The notes beneath the pieces are model-generated. The model searched no databases and was not told where the DNA came from. It saw only the letters and a list, made by a program, of their open reading frames with translations. The translations under genes and the position numbers were made by a program. 9,714 nt of DNA from Rickettsia endosymbiont of Ixodes persulcatus. Its GTDB lineage: Bacteria > Pseudomonadota > Alphaproteobacteria > Rickettsiales > Rickettsiaceae. This document shows positions 1 to 6,126 of the stretch, one piece after another (within the stretch, counting starts at the first letter, position 1; every line of letters starts with the position of its first letter). The stretch lies in the NCBI GenBank assembly GCA_027293795.1, contig JAPYLE010000148.1:1-9714 (forward strand), given 5' to 3'.

Positions 1-154
1 TTATCAAAATTGCTCTACGATATCTTGCAGGCGTTACTAAATGATAAATAAGTACTGTAACATTATGGCTCTTATGTATGTACCTACTCTCTTCCATCCA
101 TACATCATATCACGAAGCAAAGCTTCGGGGAATTAAACCCTGAGAGATTAAAAC
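1..154. other. No recognisable gene; decayed sequence
   Basis: The first 51 bases read as a short tail (LSKLLYDILQALLNDK then stop) in frame 1, and short open stretches occur in the other frames. None could be tied to a family. A small perfect hairpin (cgaagc-aaa-gcttcg, 113-127) lies in it and may be a fragment of a palindromic repeat. It is probably the degraded upstream part of the oxidase-like remnant that follows, or the end of another dead gene, but nothing visible proves either. Confidence 0.4.
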
Positions 155-157
155 CAT

Positions 158-621
158 CTTACTTTATTCCTACTTGGCGGGCTTATAGCAATCAATATCT
201 CAGGTATAAATGTAGTAATTCCTGCTCATTATTATGGTTCTATAGTAGGAATCAGTATTGCATGTATGGGATATAGTTATTTGAGTATCATAGTGTCACC
301 CCGTGACTTGATCACGGGGTCTAAAAATAATAAATTAGATACCGCGGTATGACAAGAAATTGGATTCCTGCTTCGCGGGAATGACATAATGAGCATAACT
401 ATCTACCTCCTAACCTTTGGGCATATTCTGCACATATTAGGGCTAGCACTTGCCGGTGGTTACGGGATTATGCGTAAAGGATCCAAATAGTGTAATGCCG
501 CTATATCTGCTAAGCTATTAATGGGTATGATGGGCTTATTGCTATAGTAGGCGGCTTGATGTTTGTTTATATTTGTGGTAAAATGACGTTTTTAAAAAGT
601 AAACAAACTTATGAAACTTGA
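158..621 (+). pseudogene. Heme-copper (cbb3-like) oxidase subunit I-type protein, C-terminal remnant
   Basis: Three collinear pieces read like the C-terminal half of the cbb3-like heme-copper oxidase subunit I family, an inner-membrane protein. Piece one (about 176-290) contains INVVIPAHYYGSIVGISIA, where the family usually has an HYHGS-like core. Piece two (about 404-487) contains FGHILHILGLALAGGYGIMRK and stops at a TAG at 488-490. Piece three (541-621) reads AIVGGLMFVYICGKM and ends in TGA at 619-621. The reading between 491 and 538 (AAISAKLLMGMMG) continues piece two and then needs a frameshift to reach piece three. A palindromic repeat (294-387) lies between pieces one and two, where about 25 residues would be expected. 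No N-terminal half is visible. The end overlaps the folE start by 11 bases. The family assignment rests on remembered motif similarity; the decay is directly visible. Confidence 0.72.
294..387. repeat. Nested Rickettsia palindromic element(s)
   Basis: This stretch carries a hairpin ccccgtga-cttga-tcacgggg (299-319), a palindrome taccgcggta (339-348) followed by tgac, and a third palindromic unit (361-387) with attcctgc/gcgggaat arms ending in atgacat. The gtca...tgac ends and the attcc(c/t)gc core are typical of Rickettsia palindromic elements. It looks like one element joined to or inserted in another. It interrupts the oxidase-like remnant. The exact RPE family was not determined. Confidence 0.75.
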
Positions 622-1187
622 AAAACCGTCTAGAGAAGAAGCTAAAGAAGCGGTAAGAACGTTACTAAAATTCATTGGTGAAGATCCAAATAGAGAAGGG
701 CTACTTAAACCCTGATAGAGTAATTAACAGCTATACGGAAATATTTTCCGATTATGAAAAAGAGGTAGCTGAAATATTAAGTACAAAATTTTATGATACT
801 TGTAATTTTCAGGATTTTATCTCACTGGACGACATAAGATTTACCTCTTTTTGTGAACATCATATGTTACCTTTTAATGGTACGGTACATATATCTTATA
901 TTCCTGATAATTGTATTATTGGCATAAGTACGTTAGAACGAATAGTAAATATTTTTGCTAGAAGGCTACAAATTCAAGAAAAAATGACAGTACAAATTGC
1001 TGAAAGCGTACAAGATAATTTAAAACCACTCGGCATAGCAGTTAGAATTTCTGCCTTGCATAGTTGTATGTCAATGCGTAGCGTGATGCAAGATAACAGC
1101 ATTATGAACACTATGCATTATACGGGTATATTTGCCGAACAACAAAAGTACCGCCATGAATTTCTGAACCTTACTGCTAAAAGATAA
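611..1187 (+). pseudogene. folE: GTP cyclohydrolase I (folE), frameshifted
   Basis: FolE converts GTP to 7,8-dihydroneopterin triphosphate, the first step of folate synthesis. The true N-terminus starts at ATG 611 (MKLEKPSREEAKEAVRTLL..., ending GEDPNREGLLK) and hits TGA at 713-715. The rest (PDRVINSYTEIFSDY... to AKR) continues in another frame to 1187. The expected LLKTPDR junction is explained by a loss of two bases, or gain of one, near 707-713. Zinc-ligand motifs CEHH and HSCM survive, as does the RRLQIQEKMT signature. Residues normally near-invariant have changed: the usual SKLARIV reads STLERIV, and the usual MRGV reads MRSV. Those changes fit loss of selection. A TTG at 675 opens the downstream frame, but a protein starting there would lack the N-terminal helix. 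Rickettsia species differ in retention of folate genes. Confidence 0.87.
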
Positions 1188-1197
1188 GTATACTATA

Positions 1198-1227
1198 ATG
1201 TCATTCCCGCGAAAGCGGGAATGACAT
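1198..1227. repeat. Short perfect RPE-type palindrome
   Basis: Two perfect 13-base arms (atgtcattcccgc and its reverse complement) enclose a GAAA loop. The palindrome lies 10 bases after the folE stop and 42 bases before proS. It is the core or end of a Rickettsia palindromic element. It could also fold as a strong hairpin in the transcript, but no U-tract follows, so it is not called a terminator. Confidence 0.88.
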
Positions 1228-1269
1228 AGAAATACAAAATATACGTATATATTAAACTAAAAAAATTCT

Positions 1270-2595
1270 ATGTTATTATCAAAATATTTTTTACCTATTT
1301 TAAAGGAAGAACCAAGTGAATCTCAAGTAACTTCGCATAAATTGATGCTTAGAAGCGGAATGATTAGGCAGCAAGCCGCCGGTATATATACATGGCTTCC
1401 ACTCGGTCTAAAAATATTGAAGAATATCGAGAATATAGTACGCTCAAATATGAATAAAGCAGGAGCTTTGGAAGTTCTAATGCCTTGCATTCAGCCGGCA
1501 CATTTATGGATGGAATCGGGGCGTTTTGAGAATTACGGTAAGGAAATGTTAAAATTTCAAGATCGTCACGATAATACTTTACTATTCGGTCCGACTAACG
1601 AGGATATGATTACGGATATTTTCCGTCATAATATTAAGTCATATAAGGATTTGCCCAAAAATCTTTATCATATTCAATGGAAATTTCGTGATGAAATTAG
1701 ACCTCGTTTTGGTGTTATGAGAGGACGGGAGTTTTTAATGAAAGATGCTTATTCTTTTGATATAAACGAAGAAAATGCCGTTAAGACCTATAATCAAATG
1801 TTTAAGGCTTATATTAATACTTTTCGGGATTTAGGCGTGTTTGCTATTCCTGTTATTGCCGATAACGGTCCGATCGGCGGAAATTTAAGCCATGAATTTC
1901 ATATTATTGCTGAGACCGGTGAAAGCACTATTTATTACGATAAGAGATTTAAGACATTAAAAGATAATCCTGATATCGATGTAGAGGAAATTAAAAGCTG
2001 GTACGCAGCAGCTGAGGAAAAGCATGATGTAAATAAATTGCCTATATCTGAACAAGAAATAACTAGCAGTAAAGGGATAGAAGTCGGGCATATTTTTTAT
2101 ATTGGCTCAAAATATTCGGTTAATATGAATGCTCTTATTAATGACGAGCATGGTAAACTAACTCCTGTAGAAATGAGTTCTTACGGCATAGGTATTTCAA
2201 GATTAATTGCGGCTATTATAGAAGCAAATTGTGATGAGAAAGGTATTATATGGCCTTCTAGCGTTGCTCCTTTCAAGGTTTCTTTAATTAATTTAAATAT
2301 TCATGACAGTAAATGCACGGAGCTTGCGGAAAGAGCTTATAAGGAGCTATCAGCTCAAAATATAGAAGTGTTATATGATGACACTGATGCACGTCCCGGC
2401 AGTAAATTTGCCACACACGACCTTATCGGTTCACCTTATCAAATTATAATCGGTCCTAAAAAAGCCGCAAATAATATTGTTGAATTTAAAAACCGCAAAA
2501 GCGGAGTAATAGAAGATATTGAGATAGGTAATCTTAAAAAGCCATTTATGAATTCCCGCTTTTGCAGGAGTGACATAAAAAAATTTTCTTTATAG
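1270..2595 (+). CDS. proS: Prolyl-tRNA synthetase, short alphaproteobacterial form
   Basis: ProRS charges tRNA-Pro with proline in the cytoplasm and is essential. The 441-residue product is a class II synthetase without the large INS editing insertion between motifs 2 and 3, as in alphaproteobacterial ProRS. The TNE loop is at residues 109-111, and motif 2 runs from FRDEIRPRFGVMRGREF (139-155) into LMKDAYSF. Motif 3 includes SSYGIGISRL (303-312). The anticodon-binding domain (about 330-420) includes VLYDDTDARPGSKF and QIIIGPKKAA. ATG 1270 matches the family N-terminus MLLSKYFLP; no clear Shine-Dalgarno is visible. Relatives end shortly after the EDIEIG/V segment, but here residues about 423-441 are encoded by a palindromic-repeat fragment. 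The catalytic body is intact, so the enzyme is likely functional. Confidence 0.96.
   Translation: MLLSKYFLPILKEEPSESQVTSHKLMLRSGMIRQQAAGIYTWLPLGLKILKNIENIVRSNMNKAGALEVLMPCIQPAHLWMESGRFENYGKEMLKFQDRHDNTLLFGPTNEDMITDIFRHNIKSYKDLPKNLYHIQWKFRDEIRPRFGVMRGREFLMKDAYSFDINEENAVKTYNQMFKAYINTFRDLGVFAIPVIADNGPIGGNLSHEFHIIAETGESTIYYDKRFKTLKDNPDIDVEEIKSWYAAAEEKHDVNKLPISEQEITSSKGIEVGHIFYIGSKYSVNMNALINDEHGKLTPVEMSSYGIGISRLIAAIIEANCDEKGIIWPSSVAPFKVSLINLNIHDSKCTELAERAYKELSAQNIEVLYDDTDARPGSKFATHDLIGSPYQIIIGPKKAANNIVEFKNRKSGVIEDIEIGNLKKPFMNSRFCRSDIKKFSL
2549..2576. repeat. RPE remnant forming the C-terminus of ProRS
   Basis: The sequence aattcccgcttttgcaggag followed by tgacat matches the right half of the palindromic repeats elsewhere in the window (attcccgc-loop-gcgggaatgacat) with a few substitutions. 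It is read in frame as MNSRFCRSDI near the end of proS. Confidence 0.75.
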
Positions 2596-2602
2596 AAAGT
2601 GA

Positions 2603-2620
2603 TAGTATCATATGATACTA
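2603..2620. promoter_or_regulatory. 18-bp perfect palindrome upstream of fic; possible operator
   Basis: tagtatcat is followed directly by its reverse complement atgatacta, giving an 18-bp perfect palindrome with no loop, 8 bases after the proS stop and 7 bases before the fic start. It does not resemble the RPE repeats and has no T-run, so a protein-binding operator is more plausible than a terminator. No regulator is seen in the window, so the role is inference. Confidence 0.4.
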
Positions 2621-2627
2621 CCATTAT

Positions 2628-3584
2628 ATGAGTAATAAACCGCCTTTTCAAATAACTAATAAAATCTTGGGATTATCGCAAGATATTCCTTATGAGCTTG
2701 GTATTTTAGCCGGTAGCAAGCTTTACTCTCAGCCTATAAAACCTTGCAAAAATAATCAAATTAAAATTATCCACTCTTCTTTAGCAATTGAAGGTAATAC
2801 TTTAAACATAGAACAAATAACCGATTTAAAAACGGCAACCGTGTACTTGCACCTGAAGAAGATACTCTAGAAGTCAATAATGCTATAAAATTATATAATG
2901 ATCTAACAATATTTAATCCTTTTGAGGTTCAATCGCTATTAAAAGCACATGAGATATTAATGCAAGGATTAGTAGTAGATAATGGAAAATGGCGAAAAAG
3001 TGGAGCAGGTATCTTTAAAGGAGTAGAGCTTGCACATCGTGCTCCGCCTGCAAACCGAGTATCATTATTAATGGAAGGTTTATTCGATTTTATAAATCAA
3101 AATAACGACGGAATAATTAAGGCTTGTATATTTCATTATGAGTTTGAATTTATTCATCCTTTTTCAGACGGTAACGGACGAATTGGAAGACTATAGCAAC
3201 AATTATTACTAATGCAAGCTAATAAAACTTTTGAATATATTTCTGTTGAAAGTTTGGTACGAAATAATCAGATAGAGTATTATAGTATTTTAAGTAAGTG
3301 TGATAAGCTTGGGGAATCGACATTATTTATCGAGTTTATGCTTGATCAAATAGTTGCAGCATTAAGATTATATAAATGTAACATATGAAGCAAGTAACCC
3401 TTTATCTAGAATTGAATTTGCTAAGGTTAATTTAATAGATAAATGGTTTTCTAGAAAAGATTATATTAATGTACATAAAAATATTTCTATGGCAACGGTT
3501 AGTAGAGATTTAATTTACGGTTTAGAGCATAAACTTTTTATAAGTAAAGGTGTTAAGAATCAGACTTATTATAGGTTTACGTAG
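2628..3584 (+). pseudogene. Fic-domain AMPylase-type protein, multiply broken
   Basis: Fic proteins usually transfer AMP to target proteins. This one carries an N-terminal inhibitory motif SLAIEGN (residues 51-57, pattern S/TxxxE G/N, the class II arrangement). The catalytic loop HPFSDGNGRIGR is encoded at 3155-3190 and contains His, Asn and both Arg of HPFx(D/E)GNGRxxR. The C-terminal part (RIEFAKVNLIDKWFSRKDYI..., ending TYYRFT) reads like a winged-helix tail. Three lesions are visible. A one-base loss near 2828-2832 shifts TDL(IN)GNRVLAPEED. A TAG at 3194-3196 sits after GRIGRL, where Trp (TGG) is expected. A frameshift near 3380 comes after ALRLYKCN. The total, 957 bases, equals about 318 codons plus stop, so the first and third shifts cancel in length. 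The ATG at 2628 has no clear ribosome binding site. The protein cannot be made whole here. Confidence 0.9.
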
Positions 3585-3613
3585 TTGTTGTGTGGATTAA
3601 AAAACGCATTCGG

Positions 3614-3739
3614 TGTCATGCCGTGGCTTGACTAAGGTATCTAGGAAAACAACTTATAGTGTTATTTTTTGTTTATTTCCTGGATCCCGCGATCAAGTTA
3701 TCTAGGATGACATAGAACCGGTCAAGTCACGGCATGACA
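3614..3739. repeat. Full-length Rickettsia palindromic element
   Basis: Outer arms gtcatgccgtggcttgac (3615-3632) and gtcaagtcacggcatgac (3721-3738) are inverted with one mismatch, and the flanking T/A pair extends them. Inside are weaker complementary segments (tatctaggaaa and tttcctggatc) and a second gatcaag/atgacat unit. At about 126 bases this is the size of a complete element. It separates the dead fic gene from the small membrane protein. Confidence 0.85.
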
Positions 3740-3757
3740 TGGACACAGCTGATTCAC

Positions 3758-3762
3758 AGGAG
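3758..3762 (+). promoter_or_regulatory. Shine-Dalgarno that fixes the start at 3769
   Basis: AGGAG stands six bases before ATG 3769. It selects that start over the upstream in-frame ATG at 3739, which lies at the edge of the palindromic repeat. Confidence 0.8.
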
Positions 3763-3768
3763 ATTAAA

Positions 3769-3984
3769 ATGAAAAATTTTATAAAATATTTGTTTTTTAC
3801 CGTTCTATATGTAGTAGTAACTATAATGGTTGCGTATATGGTTTTAGCTAAAACGATTCCAAATGATGGGCAGTGTCATATGATGGATAGACCGCTTGTT
3901 ATTCATTACATCTTAGCAGCAATTATTACAGCTTTACCGACTCTAATTTTAATATATAGTAAAAGTAAGAAAAAAAAGAAATAA
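3769..3984 (+). CDS. Small two-helix membrane protein, function unknown
   Basis: The product is 71 residues if started at the ATG 3769, which has an AGGAG site; starting at 3739 would add ten residues from repeat-derived sequence. It has two predicted membrane helices: about residues 5-27 (YLFFTVLYVVVTIMVAYMV) and 44-63 (VIHYILAAIITALPTLILIY). A short loop with CHMMDR joins them, and the tail SKSKKKKK is strongly basic. By the positive-inside rule both ends should face the cytoplasm. It stops only 5 bases before ruvA, so the two are probably co-transcribed. No family with a known job was recognised. Intact frame, good ribosome binding site and placement support a real gene. Confidence 0.75.
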   Translation: MKNFIKYLFFTVLYVVVTIMVAYMVLAKTIPNDGQCHMMDRPLVIHYILAAIITALPTLILIYSKSKKKKK

Positions 3985-3989
3985 ATTAT

Positions 3990-4601
3990 ATGATCGGTAA
4001 ATTAAGCGGTAAAGCTGATTCCCAAGGTGACGATTATGTTATAATTGACGTAAACGGAGTAGGGTACTTAGTCTATGCTTCAGGTAAAACTTTAGGTAAA
4101 CTTGCTGAAGGGGAGTTTTATAAACTATTTATCGAAACCCATGTTAGAGAGGAACATATTCATCTTTATGGTTTTCTGACTCTAGAAGAGAAAAATTTTT
4201 TTAATTTGCTACAATCAGTAAACGGTATAGGAACTAGAATGGCTTTATCTATCTTATCAAACCTGACTCCTGCAGATATCCAAATTGCTATAAATAATGA
4301 AGATAAAAATATATTTAAAGCAATATCCGGAGTCGGAGCTAAACTTGCCGAACGTATAGTATTAGAACTGAAAGGTAAAGTAACAAAAATATCAAGCGGC
4401 TCGGCTATTATTAAAGATAGCTTAAATATTAAGAATATCACACCCGTCGCAAGTAATGAAGTAATAAAGGCTCTAATAAATCTTGGTTTTTCCAGATTTG
4501 AAGCACAAAACGCCGTTCAAGGAATTATTACTCAAAATCCTGAAATCTCTATTGATGAATTAATCAAAACAGCCCTAAAAAATCGAAATTCTAATTCTTA
4601 G
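3990..4601 (+). CDS. ruvA: Holliday junction branch migration protein RuvA
   Basis: RuvA binds the four-way Holliday junction as a tetramer and loads the RuvB motor during recombination and repair. The 203-residue product has the full family layout. It has an N-terminal OB-fold (about 1-62; MIGKLSGK..., NGVGYLVY, HVREEHIHLYGF), whose acidic pair Glu54-Glu55 matches the acidic pin that separates strands at the junction. Two helix-hairpin-helix motifs follow: VNGIGTRMAL around 77-86 and ISGVGAKLAERIVLELKGK around 112-130. A flexible linker leads to the C-terminal RuvB-binding helices (NEVIKALINLGFSRFEAQNAV). There is no strong Shine-Dalgarno, but the start follows the small membrane gene by 5 bases. 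Unlike the tight ruvAB pair of many bacteria, ruvB begins about 1.5 kb downstream, beyond a dead gene. Confidence 0.97.
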   Translation: MIGKLSGKADSQGDDYVIIDVNGVGYLVYASGKTLGKLAEGEFYKLFIETHVREEHIHLYGFLTLEEKNFFNLLQSVNGIGTRMALSILSNLTPADIQIAINNEDKNIFKAISGVGAKLAERIVLELKGKVTKISSGSAIIKDSLNIKNITPVASNEVIKALINLGFSRFEAQNAVQGIITQNPEISIDELIKTALKNRNSNS

Positions 4602-4647
4602 TTGATAAATTAACATTTATTTTAGTAACTAAAAATTAATATAAGCT

Positions 4648-5942
4648 ATGTTAGAATTAAAAACTTTTTTGGAAAGTATAAACGCTAGTGAGGCTCTTGA
4701 AAAATTAGAGTATGATTCTTATATATCATCATTACATGAAGTTATATTCAGAAGATAATTTAAATAAGTTATTTAGTATCTTAAAGGATACTGATATTAA
4801 AAATTTAATATTTATAGGTTTATTTGCAATTAACAAATGTCCAATATTATTAGCTGAATTTTTAATAGATCCTGAATGTCGTATTACTAGTATTAAAATA
4901 GATAGCAGTTTGGTAGATCATGAAAAACTTGCGATTATTTTAGAGGCTTTTAAAATAAATAACACTCTTCAAGAAATTAATTGGAGTGATACTAGGATAA
5001 AAGCTTTTGAATTTAAGGTATTTTTAGCTAGTATTTCTTGGGAATCTAATTTAAAAGTTTTATATCTTCCTAATGTAGAAAATTATTTCTCATACTCAGA
5101 TAGGTTAGTAGATAGTCTTAATAATTTTTTTAGCAAGAGTAATGTTAGTTCGCTTATATTAAATCGTTGTTTAACACAGCAAGATATAATAGAACTACTT
5201 CCATTAATAAAAACAACAAACTCTAGAGTTTTTTTGAGGCATGATACAATATTTTATCCCTTATCTTTTGTGCTTGGATTCTTTGAAGAGTTTTCTCGAG
5301 ATTTGCCTACTAATGCTTTAGATATGCAGGGTATTTATTTAAATAATGTTATATCTTATTTTTTAGAAAGGAATGATTGCACTATCTCATTAAGCTTTTC
5401 TTTAGCTAGAGAAATAAGTAAAGAATCAAAAAAACAGTTATTAGCTTCAATAAGAAATAGTAAAATTATTAGCTGTTCAATTGAGCAAGAACAATGGATA
5501 TTCGGAAGAGAAATAGAACAAGAAAAACAATTATCTAAAGATATTAGAGAAATTACTGCTACAAATTTGAAAAAATAAAGCATGTATCAGAGGAAGTAGT
5601 AAAAGAGGCAGCAAATGAAATAATAACGATCTTAAGAGATTTTCATAAAAAGAAGCCGGAAGTTGCCGATAGTGAAACTTGTAAATATTTAAAATTATAT
5701 CGAAATTTACCTCTTAAAGAGTATTTAAAAGAACTAAAAGTAAACTATGACAATTTAGATGCTATAACCCAAAATGCAGATGATTATATAAAGAAGCATT
5801 TTTTTAAATGACTGGAATTGCAAAAAATCCGGCAACAGGTTATTTTCCCCTAGAAATAATGAAGCATATAGCATCTTATTTGAAATTTTCAGATATAACA
5901 TTCATAAATGAAGAACTAAGTGACGATTGGGTACTTTTATAA
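4648..5942 (+). pseudogene. LRR protein with C-terminal F-box-like segment, frameshifted
   Basis: Three readings join into one protein of about 430 residues. ATG 4648 starts MLELKTFLESINASEALEKL in frame 1, up to a stop near 4756. The long middle (about 4745-5578) is in frame 2. The part after an A-run at 5570-5575 returns to frame 1 (IKHVSEEVVKEAANEIITIL..., to KKHFFK, TGA 5809-5811). The middle has about 28-residue RI-like leucine-rich units: ITSIKIDSSLVDHEKLAIIL..., LQEINWSDTRIKAFEFKVFL..., LKVLYLPNVENYF... and SSLILNRCLTQQDIIELL.... A further piece (5808-5942) continues after a third indel and contains an F-box-like motif. No signal peptide or membrane helix is evident. The indels at 5570 and about 5809 fall in or next to homopolymers. 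Family and function were not recognised; a host-targeted effector is inference from LRR plus F-box-like content. It could alternatively be two or three separate small genes. Confidence 0.7.
5808..5942 (+). other. F-box-like coding segment (C-terminal part of the LRR pseudogene)
   Basis: Read from ATG 5808 this gives 44 residues that include FPLEIMKHIASYLKFSDI followed by LSDDW. That matches the F-box pattern: hydrophobic-Pro-x-Glu-Ile/Leu, then Ile-x-x-Tyr-Leu, then Asp-Leu/Ile, then a Ser-x-x-Trp ending. F-boxes bind Skp1 in eukaryotic SCF ubiquitin ligases. The ATG overlaps the preceding TGA (ATGA), so either a coupled small ORF or, more likely, one lost T (aaattgactgga becoming aaatgactgga) split it from the LRR part. 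Confidence 0.55.
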
Positions 5943-6026
5943 TGGGATATAGATTTATAAATTAAATATAGCATAAAACTATTTTTTAGCTATTATTAGT
6001 CATTAATATTGTTTGTACAGTTCTTT

Positions 6027-6107
6027 ATGTCATTCCTGCGTAGGCGGGAATGACATAGGATTCATGCAACAATGTCCCGTCATTGCTGAAATGACATCGG
6101 AATTTAA
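6027..6107. repeat. RPE: double palindrome upstream of ruvB
   Basis: Arms atgtcattcctgc (6027-6039) and gcgggaatgacat (6044-6056) around GTAG form a near-perfect hairpin with one T-G position. A second, weaker unit (about 6072-6103, tgtcccgtcattgctgaaat then gacat) follows. The 25 bases at 6045-6069 recur with one change at 9059-9083. The region is in frame with ruvB and open, but is judged to lie upstream of the real start. Confidence 0.8.
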
Positions 6108-6126
6108 ATTATCGCATAAACACATA

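Noticed and set aside
675..1187. A complete shorter GTP cyclohydrolase from TTG 675
   Set aside because: Its first codons read a different frame from the evident FolE N-terminus beginning at 611, so it is the downstream part of a frameshifted gene.
1198..1227. Rho-independent terminator after folE
   Set aside because: The stem is strong but is followed by a mixed sequence without a U-tract, and the same sequence recurs elsewhere as a palindromic element.
2960..3196. Independent small Fic proteins from the separate open frames
   Set aside because: The pieces join collinearly into one Fic protein, and the 2960 frame ends at a stop codon in place of an expected Trp codon.
4166..4441. Antisense open frames inside ruvA, proS, ruvB and the LRR gene
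   Set aside because: They lie opposite strongly supported genes or gene remnants, show no family motifs and no ribosome binding sites; they are shadows.
6013..6126. RuvB starting at TTG 6013 (380 residues)
   Set aside because: The extra residues come from a palindromic repeat, have no family similarity, and the ATG at 6127 gives the usual RuvB length and N-terminus. Kept only as a finding about alternative starts.
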